Below, one piece after another: positions 34,981 to 44,107 of a stretch of 64,000 nt of DNA. Source of the DNA: JAGRMG01 sp047975215 (lineage in GTDB: Bacteria; Pseudomonadota; Alphaproteobacteria; Rhodobacterales; Rhodobacteraceae). Position 1 is the stretch's first letter. Every line of letters begins with the position of its first letter. The notes beneath the pieces were generated by a model that saw nothing but the letters and a program-made list of their open reading frames with translations, ran no database searches and was not told the origin of the DNA. The stretch covers positions 46,491 through 110,490 of the forward strand of contig JBKEDD010000130.1 of NCBI GenBank assembly GCA_047975215.1. Direction: 5' to 3'. Made by a program: the position numbers and the translations under genes.

Positions 34981-36321
34981 TCAACGGAAAGCGTGCAGTT
35001 CGCCCTTGGTGCCGACGACATAAAGCGTCTTGCCCGCCACGACAGGCGCCGTGGTGGCGCCTCCGGGCACCTCGACCGTGCCGGTCAGGCTTCCGTCCTC
35101 GGGCTCAAAAAAGCGCAAGAGCCCGTCGTTCGATGCGACGACGATCCGCCCGCCGGCCAGGATGGGGCCGTAATGAGCATAGACCGCGCCGCGCTTTTTC
35201 GGCTTGTCCTTGACGAAACCGGGCAGATCGACGGCCCAGACGACTTCACCCGAGCCGGAATCGAAACGCGCCAGCTGGTTGCGGTCGGTGATGGCGAAGA
35301 TGCTGTCGCCGGCCGGCCAGACCGGACCCAGCGCGCCCTCGCGGGCGGTCCAGATGCGTTCGCCGCTTTCCATCTCGAAGGCGGCAATGCGGCCGGACTG
35401 GTTGCCGGCATAGACACGGCTGCCGACGATCGTCGGGCTGCCGGTGATGTCGCCGATACGCGATGCCGCGCGGCCCAGCCGCTGTCCGGCCACCGACGCT
35501 GCCCAGCGCCGCGCCCCGCCGCGCCGGAAGGCGGCATAGATATCGCCGGACCCGAAGGCGAAAACCGCGTACTTGTCGGTCAGCGCCGGTGCTGGCGCGC
35601 CCAGCACGTTGGCCACGCTCGACGTGGCCTGGATGCGCCATGCGACGCGGCCGTCGCCCGTCCTGACCGCCCAGCCGGTATCGTCGCCGGCCACCAGATA
35701 GATCAGCCCGTCATAGATGGTCGGCACGCCCGATCCGGTCGCCTCCAGCCGTTGCTGCCAGCGTATTGCGCCGGTTCTGGCGTCAAGCGCACTCAGCCGC
35801 CCGAATCCGGACGAAACGTAAAGCGTGCCGTCGGCATAGGCCATGCCGCCGCCGGTGGCATGGCCTTCCTTGTCCGAGGCGGGCACCAGATCGGTGCTCC
35901 AGGCGACCTGACCGGCGGGCGTTACGCCCGAGACGCGCGCACCGGAATCAAGCGTGTAGATCAAACCGCCGGCCACCACCGGCGCGGCGGTGATGCGCTG
36001 GCGGCGCGCGTCGCCCGAACCGATATCGGCCGACCAGATACGCTGGGGCACGACCCGCAGGGCCGGATGCGCAATGCGATGGGCCGGCGTACCGGGCGCC
36101 TGCGCCCAGTCGGCATTGACGGTCTGGCCGCTCAGGGCAATGGCGCGGCTGACATTCCCTGCGCTCAGGGGGGCCTGGGCCATTTCGCCCGGGCGAATAT
36201 CCTCGCGCTCGCCGGGCAGGATGATCTCGGGTTCGGCGCAGGCGGAAAGCATCAGGGCAGAGCCACCCAGAATGGCCACAAGGGCCAGCCCCGCGCGCGA
36301 GAGGGAAAACGCTGTGTTCAT
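34981..36321 (-). CDS. bamB: BamB-like PQQ-repeat lipoprotein
   Basis: A 446-residue exported lipoprotein; the signal ends in the lipobox LSAC (Cys28). The remainder is a beta-propeller of PQQ-like repeats (for example AAPVVAGGLIYTLDSGARVS, GRLSALDARTGAIRWQQRLE, GRIAAFEMESGERIWTAREG and GLLRFFEPEDGSLTGTVEVP). This is the layout of BamB, the scaffold lipoprotein of the beta-barrel assembly machine. Position between a YfgM-like gene and der matches the yfgM-bamB-der order of other proteobacteria, which strengthens the assignment. Alphaproteobacterial members diverge from E. coli BamB, so the name is moderately secure. Confidence 0.82.
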   Translation of the reverse strand: MNTAFSLSRAGLALVAILGGSALMLSACAEPEIILPGEREDIRPGEMAQAPLSAGNVSRAIALSGQTVNADWAQAPGTPAHRIAHPALRVVPQRIWSADIGSGDARRQRITAAPVVAGGLIYTLDSGARVSGVTPAGQVAWSTDLVPASDKEGHATGGGMAYADGTLYVSSGFGRLSALDARTGAIRWQQRLEATGSGVPTIYDGLIYLVAGDDTGWAVRTGDGRVAWRIQATSSVANVLGAPAPALTDKYAVFAFGSGDIYAAFRRGGARRWAASVAGQRLGRAASRIGDITGSPTIVGSRVYAGNQSGRIAAFEMESGERIWTAREGALGPVWPAGDSIFAITDRNQLARFDSGSGEVVWAVDLPGFVKDKPKKRGAVYAHYGPILAGGRIVVASNDGLLRFFEPEDGSLTGTVEVPGGATTAPVVAGKTLYVVGTKGELHAFR

Positions 36322-36379
36322 CCGGTCCTGCCTGCTGTTATGTCCTGCCGAGTATCCCGCCGGGGCGCGCTGCCCCGGA

Positions 36380-37054
36380 TCAGCCCTGTTGCGTTCCGGG
36401 CGGCGGTTGCGGAGTGCCGCCCAGTGCTACAATCAACTGGCTGGCGCGTTGTTGCAAGTCCCGGCCGGTTTCGGCGTCTTGCAGAATCGCTTGCAGGCGC
36501 GACAGCGCCGCCGCGGTTTCGCCTTCGGAAATGTCGATAAGGGCAAGTTGTTCCTCGGCCAGAAGCCGCAGCGGCGCGCCGGGCTGGGCCAGGGCCTCGA
36601 ACCGCAGCCTCCGGTCGTTGGCCGACAGGCTGCCGGTTTGCAGCGTCAGCGCCTTGAAGGCGGCGATCTGGCGGTAGATTTCGGCCACGTCGCCGTTGGC
36701 GGCCACCGTCTCGAGCGCCACCACCGCGGCGTCGGTCTGGCCGGAATTGGCCAGTGCCGCGGCCTGCGCAAGCTGAACCACCGCCGCCGCTCCGGGCGTT
36801 TCGGCCCCGACCCCGATCAGCGCCGCGGCACGCGCCGCCGCATCGTCCTTTGCCAGCGCCGCGATCAGGTCGTCGCCCAGTTGCTGCGCCCTGGCCACCG
36901 CCTGCGCCTTGCGGTATTCGTTGAAGGCGGCGCCCCCGACCAGCAGCACGACCACCAGCGCCGCGATCCAGCCATAGCGTTTGTAAAGCACGAACAGCCG
37001 GTCGCGCCGCACCTCTTCGGTGACTTCCTCGATGAAGTGGTCGATATCGCTCAT
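36380..37054 (-). CDS. YfgM-like tetratricopeptide membrane protein
   Basis: A 224-residue protein with a short cytoplasmic N-terminus (MSDIDHFIEEVTEEVRRDR), one transmembrane helix (WIAALVVVLLVGGAAFN, ~residues 29-45) and a periplasmic helical repeat domain (AQQLGDDLIAALAKDDAAAR, AQAAALANSGQTDAAVVALE and LRLLAEEQLALIDISEGETA). This is the architecture of YfgM/TPR_21 proteins, linked in E. coli to the SecYEG translocon and periplasmic chaperones. It is upstream of the bamB-like gene on the same strand. Confidence 0.82.
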   Translation of the reverse strand: MSDIDHFIEEVTEEVRRDRLFVLYKRYGWIAALVVVLLVGGAAFNEYRKAQAVARAQQLGDDLIAALAKDDAAARAAALIGVGAETPGAAAVVQLAQAAALANSGQTDAAVVALETVAANGDVAEIYRQIAAFKALTLQTGSLSANDRRLRFEALAQPGAPLRLLAEEQLALIDISEGETAAALSRLQAILQDAETGRDLQQRASQLIVALGGTPQPPPGTQQG

Positions 37055-37228
37055 GCCCTGCCCCCGGCGTACACCCGGCACCGGCCCATCGGACCGACCC
37101 TCCGGGTTCCTGGTCTTCGCGCCAAATCCGGCGAATTGCCCCCTATTAACGCGGCAAAGACAACAAGCCAAGTGTCGCCGAAGCCACAATCCGGCCCGAC
37201 TTGAAACCCATGGCACAAAAAGATTAAG

Positions 37229-37244
37229 TGAACTGGTCGGTTCA
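37229..37244. promoter_or_regulatory. palindromic operator candidate upstream of RND pump
   Basis: TGAAC-N6-GTTCA (tgaactggtcggttca) is an inverted repeat about 95 bases before the adaptor start. A -35-like TTGAAA at 37201 with a 17-base gap to TTAAGT (37224) would place the dyad just downstream of -10, a typical position for a TetR/AcrR-type repressor. No regulator gene is adjacent. This is the main feature of the 285-base gap 37055-37339. Confidence 0.45.
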
Positions 37245-37339
37245 GTATGGACAGGGCGCGCGTCAATCGTCATGTCAATGCGCAGATGGGGGACTTGCGC
37301 GCCCCGCACCGACGAACCGCGTTCACGGAAAGGCGCACG

Positions 37340-38581
37340 ATGCGATTGATCCCTCTCATCACCGCACTGCTGGTGACGGCAGTGTTGTATCTTGCCGTGT
37401 TTCAGCGCGATGCCATGCTGGCGTTCGCACTGGGCGAGGCGGGCGCGGAGCAATCCGGCGGCACTGGCGCGGATGCGGGGGCAACACCGGTTGCCCCGGC
37501 GGCGGTGGATGCCGTTGGCGTCGTGGTTCTGCGCTCGCAGGCGCGCACCGTCGACAGCGCCGTTATCCTGCGCGGCCAGACGCAAGCGGCGCGCCAGGTC
37601 GAGGTGCGCGCCGAAACCGCCGCAACGGTGATCTCCGAGCCGCAGCGCAAGGGCGCGTTCGTGCAAGAGGGCGCGCTGTTGTGCAAGCTCGATCCCGGCA
37701 CACGCGATGCCGCTCTGGCCGAAACGCGCGCGCGGCTTGCCGAGGCCCAAAGCGGCGTACCCGCGGCGCAGGCCCGCCTGGACGAGGCCAGGGCACGGCT
37801 GAGCGAGGCCGAGATCAATTTCAAGGCGGCCGGAAAGCTGATCCGGGATGGATATGCTTCACAGACGCGGCTGGCCGCGACCGAGGCCGCGGTACGTTCG
37901 GCCGAGGCCGCCGTCGCCGCCGCCGAGACCGGACTCAAGTCGAACGAGGCCGGGATCGAGGCCGCCAGCGCCGCGGTTGCGGCAGCCGAACGCGAGATCG
38001 CCCGGCTGGAGATCGTCGCGCCGTTCGCGGGGCTGCTGGAATCCGACGCCGCCGAACTGGGCAGCCTGATGCAGCCCGGCAGCCTGTGCGCCACGGTGAT
38101 CCAGCTCGACCCGGTCAAGCTGGTCGGCTATGTGCCCGAAACCGAGGTCGACCGCGTGCAGGTCGGAGCGCGCGCCGGCGCGCTGCTGGTCTCGGGGCGG
38201 CGCGTCGCGGGTGAGGTAACGTTCCTCAGCCGGTCGGCCGATCCGACCACGCGCACCTTCGAGGTCGAGATAACGGTGCCCAACCCCGACCTTGCGATCC
38301 GCGATGGCCAGACCGCCGAGATCGCCGTTTCGGCCGAAGGCGTGCTGGCGCATCTGTTGCCGCAATCGGCGCTGACGCTGAACAACGAAGGCGCGCTCGG
38401 GGTCCGCATCGTCGATGCCGGCGACATCGTGCAGTTCGTGTCTGTCGACGTTCTGCGCGATACCAAAGACGGAGTCTGGACGGCGGGATTGCCCGAGAAG
38501 GCCGACGTGATCGTCGTCGGCCAGGATTTCGTGACCCAGGGCGTCAGGGTCGCGCCGACCTACCGGGAGGCGGCAAAATGA
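37340..38581 (+). CDS. RND efflux periplasmic adaptor subunit (HlyD/MFP family)
   Basis: A 413-residue membrane fusion protein bridging an inner-membrane RND pump and an outer-membrane channel. It has an N-terminal membrane segment (LITALLVTAVLYLAVF), a lipoyl half-motif (VEVRAETAATVISEPQRKGA), a long alpha-helical hairpin (~residues 120-215, many Ala/Glu repeats), the second lipoyl half (IVAPFAGLLESDAAELGSLM) and a beta-barrel domain (VGYVPETEVDRVQVGARAGA). The ATG at 37340 follows GAAAGG; 31 upstream in-frame residues would be hydrophilic and unlikely. It overlaps the permease start by four bases. Confidence 0.92.
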   Translation: MRLIPLITALLVTAVLYLAVFQRDAMLAFALGEAGAEQSGGTGADAGATPVAPAAVDAVGVVVLRSQARTVDSAVILRGQTQAARQVEVRAETAATVISEPQRKGAFVQEGALLCKLDPGTRDAALAETRARLAEAQSGVPAAQARLDEARARLSEAEINFKAAGKLIRDGYASQTRLAATEAAVRSAEAAVAAAETGLKSNEAGIEAASAAVAAAEREIARLEIVAPFAGLLESDAAELGSLMQPGSLCATVIQLDPVKLVGYVPETEVDRVQVGARAGALLVSGRRVAGEVTFLSRSADPTTRTFEVEITVPNPDLAIRDGQTAEIAVSAEGVLAHLLPQSALTLNNEGALGVRIVDAGDIVQFVSVDVLRDTKDGVWTAGLPEKADVIVVGQDFVTQGVRVAPTYREAAK

Positions 38582-41500
38582 ACGGCATCGTGGACTGGGC
38601 CGCGTCGCGGGCGCGGATGGTCCTTGCATTCATCGTCATTTCGCTGCTGGTCGGCGGCTTTGCCTATGCCAACCTGCCCAAGGAGGGAGAGCCCGATATC
38701 GAGGTGCCGGCGCTGTTCATCTCGGTCCAGTTTCCGGGCATTTCCGCGCAGGACAGCGAAAGCCTTCTGATCAAGCCGATGGAAACCGAGCTGGCCGATC
38801 TCGACGGGCTCAAGAAGATGACGGCAACGGCCGCGGAGAACTATGCCGGCGTCGCGCTGGAGTTCGAATTCGGCTGGGACAAGACCGCGATCACCGCCGA
38901 TGTGCGCGATGCGATGAACGCGGCGCAGGCCAGCTTTCCCGCGGGCGCCGAACAGTATTCGATCACCGAGTTCAACTTTTCCGAATTTCCCATCGTCATC
39001 GTCAACCTGACGGGCGACGTGCCCGAACGCACCATGGCGCGCATCGCCAAGGAATTGCAGGACGAACTGGAATCGCTCGATGCGGTTCTGGAGGCCGGGA
39101 TCGCCGGCAATCGCGACGAGATGGTCGAGGTGGTGATCGATCCGCTGCGGCTGGAATCCTACAACGTCACCGCGCCCGAACTGATCCGCGTGGTGCAAAA
39201 CAACAACCAACTGATCGCCGCGGGCGAGATCGAGACGGATCAGGGCACCTTCTCGATCAAGATCCCCTCGTCCTTCGACGAGGCACACGACATCTACAAC
39301 CTGCCCGTCAAGACCAATGGCGACCGAATGGTGACGCTGGGTGAACTGGCCCGGATCAACTATACGTTCGAGGACCGCAAGGGCACCGCGCGGTTCGACG
39401 GCGAAAACACCGTCGCGTTGCAGGTGGTCAAGCGCAAGGGCTTCAACCTGATCGACACGGTTGACCAGGTCAAGGCGACGCTGGCCGCAGCGCAGGCAAA
39501 ATGGCCGCCCGAACTCAGGGCTTCGGTCCAGGTCGGCACGTCGAACGACCAGAGCCGCGTCGTCGGCTCGATGGTAAGCCAGCTTGAGGGGTCGGTTCTG
39601 ACCGCCATCGCGCTGGTGATGATCGTGGTGCTGGCCGCGCTGGGCAGCCGCGCGGCGCTGCTGGTGGGTTTTGCGGTTCCGACCTCGTTCATGCTGTGCT
39701 TCGCGTTGCTGGCACTGATGGGCGTGTCGATCTCGAACATCGTGATGTTCGGATTGATCCTGTCGGTGGGCATGCTGGTGGATGGCGCCATCGTGGTGGT
39801 GGAATATGCCGACAAGCGCATCGCCGAGGGCACCGGCCCGATGCATGCCTATGTCGAAGCCGCCAAGCGCATGTTCTGGCCCGTCGTCGCCTCAACGGGA
39901 ACCACGCTTTGCGCCTTCCTGCCTATGCTGTTCTGGCCCGGTATTCCCGGCGAATTCATGGGGATGCTGCCGATCACGCTGATCTTCGTGCTTTCGGCAT
40001 CCCTGGTCGTGGCGCTGGTCTACCTGCCGGTCATGGGCGGCGTGACCGGGCGCATCAGCCGCGTATTCGCACGCGCCTCGGAGGGCCTGCGCGCCCGCCT
40101 GCCCTGGGTGATCCGGGCGCTGCTGGTGCCGCCGGCGCTTTATGCCATGTTCCTCGGGGCGATGCAGGTGCTGAACCCCGCCTACCTGCTGCCCGGCGCG
40201 ATGGTGGAGGGCGCGCCCATGTCCGGGTCGCTTTTCGGCGCGGCGGTGTTTCTGGCGGGCGCCTTCGCCGCCTCGATCACGCTTGGCGCGGCGCGCATCA
40301 CGTTCCGGCCCCGCCGGGTCGGGACGGCACGGGGCCACACCCTGTTCGGCTGGTTCGTGAAGGGCATCGCCGGCAACCCGGTGATGCCGGTCGTCGCCAT
40401 CGCGATGGTGTTCGCCGGGGTGTTCTTTGTCGCCTTCGTCCTGTTTCCCGCAAATTCCAGAGGCGTGGAGTTCTTCGTCGAATCCGAGCCCGAGCAAGCC
40501 ACCGTCTATGTCCGCGCCCGCGGCAACATCTCGCTGGCCGAGAAGGACGCGATGGTGCAGCAGGCCGAAGCGGTGATCGAGGCGCATCCGGCCGTGACCA
40601 ACGTCTTCGCCTTTGCCGGCGATGGCGGGCTGAACACCGATGCCAGCGGCGGCCAGCTTCCGCCCGATACAATCGGTCAGGTCCAGTTCGAGATCATCCC
40701 CTGGGAGGACCGCCCGACCATCACCCAGCCCTGGCTGGGCGGGCGTTTCGAACGCCAGGTCTCGGCGCCCGAATTCGACGGCGATCTGGTGATCGAGCAA
40801 CTTGAAGCCGAACTGGCCCGGCTGCCCGGGTTCGAGACCGAGATCAACGCGCTGGGCCGTGGCCCGGCTTCGGGCAAGCCGGTGCATCTGCGGCTGAAGG
40901 GCGACAGCTGGGACGATCTTACAACGGCGGTGAACCTCGCCCGGGACCGGTTCGAAAGCACCCCCGGCCTGATCAAGATCGAGGACAACCTGCCCCTGCC
41001 CGGCATCGACTGGCAGATCGACGTGGATGTGGAAAAAGCCGGCCGTTACGGTGCCGACGTGGCGACCGTTGGCGCCATGGTGCAACTGGTCACGCGGGGC
41101 ATCCTGCTGGATACGATGCGGGTCGATACCTCGGACGAGGAAATCGAGATTCGCGTGCGCCTGCCCGAGGAGGACCGGGTGCTGAGCACGCTCGACTCGC
41201 TGAAGGTGCGCACCGCCGGCGGGCTGGTGCCGCTGTCGAATTTCATCACCCGCAAGCCGGTGCCCAAGCGCGCCACCATCAGCCGTGTCGATCAGCGACG
41301 GTTCTATGACGTCAAGGCCGATGTCGCGGCCGGGCTGGTCAAGGTCATGGGGCCCGATCCCGAAACCGGCGAACAAACCCGTCTGGCCGTGGTCCGCGCC
41401 CTCCCCGAGGGTGCGGCGCCCTCGGGGCCGGTATTCACCCAACCTTCGGGCGAACGCGTGGAACTGGTGCAACTGACCGGCGCGCCGGATGCCGGCGCGG

Positions 41501-42408
41501 TTTCGGCGGCGCTTGACGCGGGCGAGGCCCGGTTCGTGCCGATCAACGCCAACGAACGCATCGTGCTGCTGGGCGAATGGCTGGCGGACGACCCCCTGCC
41601 CGCCTCGGTCGATTGGGAATGGACGGGCGACCGCGAGGAACAGGCCGAAAGCGAAGCGTTCCTCAGCAAGGCATTCGCCGGCGCGCTGGGGCTGATGTTC
41701 ATCATCCTGCTGGCGCAGTTCAACAGCTTCTACAACTCGGTGCTTGTGCTGCTGGCGGTGGTGATGAGCACGACCGGCGTGCTGATCGGCATGATGGTCA
41801 TGCAACAGCCGTTCTCCATCATCATGACAGGCACCGGCATCGTGGCGCTGGCCGGAATCGTGGTGAACAACAACATCGTGCTGATCGACACCTATCAGGA
41901 ATATTCGCGCTACATGCCGAAGATCGAGGCCATCGTGCGCACCGCCGAGGCACGCATCCGCCCCGTTCTGCTGACCACGATCACCACCATGGCCGGGCTG
42001 ACGCCGATGATGTTCGGCTTGTCGCTGGATTTCATCAACGGCGGCTATTCGATCGACAGCCCGACCTCGCTCTGGTGGAAACAGCTGGCCACGGCGGTCG
42101 TGTTCGGGCTGGGCATCGCCACGGTGCTGACGCTGATCGTCACGCCGTCCTTTCTGGCGCTGCGCGTATGGGCGGGCGTCTATGCCCGCTGGGTCGGGCG
42201 CGTTCTGGCGCGCATCACCGGCGGGCGGTCGGGCCGCGTGGCGCGCGACATGGCGCTGCTGCGAACCGCGCGCAAGCTGAAGGCGACCGAAATCATCTGG
42301 GACGAGGGTCCGCGCCCGCCGGTCCGGGCCGATGCCGAAGACGCCCCCGCCGACGAACCCAGCGACGAACCCGGCTCCGGCCCGACGCCGCTGCGGGCGG
42401 CCGAATAG
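38578..42408 (+). CDS. RND efflux permease, unusually long
   Basis: A 1276-residue proton-driven inner-membrane pump, longer than the ~1030-1060 usual for AcrB-type permeases. The N-terminal helix, porter domains and SVGMLVDGAIVVVEYADKRI (TM4 with the proton-relay Asp) are present, as is the second-half GIVALAGIVVNNNIVLIDTY. Between the first-half membrane block and TM7 there are two extra hydrophobic stretches (~residues 508-530 and 549-575), and a ~45-residue acidic disordered tail ends the protein. The substrate is unknown; the HAE/multidrug type is likely. It is coupled to the adaptor; no outer-membrane channel gene follows. Confidence 0.92.
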   Translation: MNGIVDWAASRARMVLAFIVISLLVGGFAYANLPKEGEPDIEVPALFISVQFPGISAQDSESLLIKPMETELADLDGLKKMTATAAENYAGVALEFEFGWDKTAITADVRDAMNAAQASFPAGAEQYSITEFNFSEFPIVIVNLTGDVPERTMARIAKELQDELESLDAVLEAGIAGNRDEMVEVVIDPLRLESYNVTAPELIRVVQNNNQLIAAGEIETDQGTFSIKIPSSFDEAHDIYNLPVKTNGDRMVTLGELARINYTFEDRKGTARFDGENTVALQVVKRKGFNLIDTVDQVKATLAAAQAKWPPELRASVQVGTSNDQSRVVGSMVSQLEGSVLTAIALVMIVVLAALGSRAALLVGFAVPTSFMLCFALLALMGVSISNIVMFGLILSVGMLVDGAIVVVEYADKRIAEGTGPMHAYVEAAKRMFWPVVASTGTTLCAFLPMLFWPGIPGEFMGMLPITLIFVLSASLVVALVYLPVMGGVTGRISRVFARASEGLRARLPWVIRALLVPPALYAMFLGAMQVLNPAYLLPGAMVEGAPMSGSLFGAAVFLAGAFAASITLGAARITFRPRRVGTARGHTLFGWFVKGIAGNPVMPVVAIAMVFAGVFFVAFVLFPANSRGVEFFVESEPEQATVYVRARGNISLAEKDAMVQQAEAVIEAHPAVTNVFAFAGDGGLNTDASGGQLPPDTIGQVQFEIIPWEDRPTITQPWLGGRFERQVSAPEFDGDLVIEQLEAELARLPGFETEINALGRGPASGKPVHLRLKGDSWDDLTTAVNLARDRFESTPGLIKIEDNLPLPGIDWQIDVDVEKAGRYGADVATVGAMVQLVTRGILLDTMRVDTSDEEIEIRVRLPEEDRVLSTLDSLKVRTAGGLVPLSNFITRKPVPKRATISRVDQRRFYDVKADVAAGLVKVMGPDPETGEQTRLAVVRALPEGAAPSGPVFTQPSGERVELVQLTGAPDAGAVSAALDAGEARFVPINANERIVLLGEWLADDPLPASVDWEWTGDREEQAESEAFLSKAFAGALGLMFIILLAQFNSFYNSVLVLLAVVMSTTGVLIGMMVMQQPFSIIMTGTGIVALAGIVVNNNIVLIDTYQEYSRYMPKIEAIVRTAEARIRPVLLTTITTMAGLTPMMFGLSLDFINGGYSIDSPTSLWWKQLATAVVFGLGIATVLTLIVTPSFLALRVWAGVYARWVGRVLARITGGRSGRVARDMALLRTARKLKATEIIWDEGPRPPVRADAEDAPADEPSDEPGSGPTPLRAAE

Positions 42409-42476
42409 CGCGGGCCGTCACCGTCGGGTACCGTTCGAACAAGGACACGCCTTGGTGGTGTGGCGGTTCCGGCGCC

Positions 42477-44033
42477 TCACAGCAGCGCCTCGATCGGCAG
42501 CCAGCCGATAACCCGCACCAGGATCCGCGACAGCGCCGTGGTGCCGGGTTCGGTGTCGTGGACCACGATTGCGCCACTGTCGTCGGTCTCTCGCCAGCGC
42601 AGGCCGGAAGACCCGGCGCGTTCGACCAGGTAGGCACGCCGCTTCAGCCCGTGGTCAAACCCGCGTGCGACATACGCCGCCAGCGCCGGACTGTCGATAA
42701 GCAGCCCCATCTCGGTGTTCAGTTGCGCCGAGCGCGGATCGAAATTGAACGATCCCACGAAGATCTGCGACCGGTCGATGACAAAGGTCTTTGCGTGAAG
42801 GCTCGAATTCGTCGACCCGATCAGACCGAACTGTTCGGCCAGGTCACGCCTTTGCTGTCGCGATTTCAACTCGTAGACCTTGACTCCGGCGGCCACCAGA
42901 TCGCCCCGGTACTTGCGATAGCCGGCATGAACCGGCAGCACGTCGGTCGCCTCCTGGGCGTTGGTCAGAACCTGCACGTCGAGTCCGCGCCGCGCCCAGC
43001 CGGTCAGGATCCCGGTCAGCCTGTCGCCCGGTACGAAGTAGGCCGAGACCAGCAGCACCTCGCGCTTGACTTCGGGGAGGATCGACAGCAGCCGAGTGGT
43101 CAGCAGCGCCTCCTCGGGGACCGGCCCCTGCCCCTTGGACGGGTCGTCGCTGACCAGCCGCGCCGCCACCCAGTCGAAACCGCGGGTTCCGTCCATCACC
43201 TGTTCGATCAGTCGCAACCCGGTCAGGGTGCGTTCGAACTCCGCGGCTTCGGGCGCTGCACGAACCCCGGCCAGCCCGGCGGCGATAACGCCGCCATCGG
43301 CGGCCCGCCCCGGCAGCAGCAGCGACGCCGGAACGGATGACGGGCTGGCCCAATAGCGGTCGAAATCGGCCGACACCGCCTCGGCCGCCGGTCCCAACGC
43401 CACCACATCCATGTCGAAATAGTTGGTGTCGGGATCCTGCGAAAAATAGTTATCGCCGATATTGCGCCCGCCGACCACGGTCGCCACCCCATCGACCGTG
43501 AAGGATTTGTTGTGCATCCGGCGGTTCACGCGGCGGAAATCCAGCGCATAGCTCAGCATCCGCGGACGGCGCAGCACGAAGGGATTGAACAGACGCACCT
43601 CGAGATTGGGATGGGCGTCGAGTTCGGCCAGTTCCGACCCGATATCGGGCACGCCATTGTCGTCCAGCAGCAGCCTCACCCGGACCCCGCGCGCCGCCGC
43701 GCGCTGCAACGCATCGAGCAGCAGCAGCCCTGTGGCGTCACGCTGCCAGATGTAATATCGCGCGTCGATGCTGGCGTCGGCGGCGTCGGCCATCGCCATC
43801 CGGGCGGCGAAGGCGGTGATTCCGTCTTCGAGCCGCGCAACGCCGGACCGGCCGGGTTGCGCAGCAGCTGCCGGCATGACGGCGCGCCCCAGCCGGGTTG
43901 CGTCACTGGCCGGGATCGCGGTGCTGTCGCTGCGGGCATCCGGTACCGGCACCGGATAAAGATGCTGGAAGACAAAGGCTGACCCCAGGTAGAGGACAAC
44001 AAGGACAAGCAGGATGCGCAGGAATCTGAACAC
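42477..44033 (-). CDS. phospholipase D family protein (cardiolipin synthase-like)
   Basis: A 518-residue protein with an N-terminal membrane anchor (FLRILLVLVVLYLGSAFVF) and two PLD catalytic HKD motifs: RRMHNKSFTVDG with VVGGRNIGDNYF downstream, and SLHAKTFVIDRSQIFVGSFN. The spacing matches YmdC/ClsC-type proteins that transfer phosphatidyl groups to make cardiolipin, rather than secreted phospholipases. The partner acylated substrate gene (ymdB-like) is not adjacent, so the exact lipid reaction is inferred. It converges on the RND permease gene. Confidence 0.88.
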   Translation of the reverse strand: MFRFLRILLVLVVLYLGSAFVFQHLYPVPVPDARSDSTAIPASDATRLGRAVMPAAAAQPGRSGVARLEDGITAFAARMAMADAADASIDARYYIWQRDATGLLLLDALQRAAARGVRVRLLLDDNGVPDIGSELAELDAHPNLEVRLFNPFVLRRPRMLSYALDFRRVNRRMHNKSFTVDGVATVVGGRNIGDNYFSQDPDTNYFDMDVVALGPAAEAVSADFDRYWASPSSVPASLLLPGRAADGGVIAAGLAGVRAAPEAAEFERTLTGLRLIEQVMDGTRGFDWVAARLVSDDPSKGQGPVPEEALLTTRLLSILPEVKREVLLVSAYFVPGDRLTGILTGWARRGLDVQVLTNAQEATDVLPVHAGYRKYRGDLVAAGVKVYELKSRQQRRDLAEQFGLIGSTNSSLHAKTFVIDRSQIFVGSFNFDPRSAQLNTEMGLLIDSPALAAYVARGFDHGLKRRAYLVERAGSSGLRWRETDDSGAIVVHDTEPGTTALSRILVRVIGWLPIEALL

Positions 44034-44107
44034 GGCGGGTGGCCTCGGGCTGGGTCGGTCCGGCGCCAGCCTAGAGCCTGTCCCGCCCGATTGAAAAGCG
44101 GTTTCGC

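Noticed and set aside
42409..42476. Hairpin between the RND permease and the phospholipase D gene
   Set aside because: Only imperfect short complementarity around CACGCC and GGTGGTGTGG; no clear stem.
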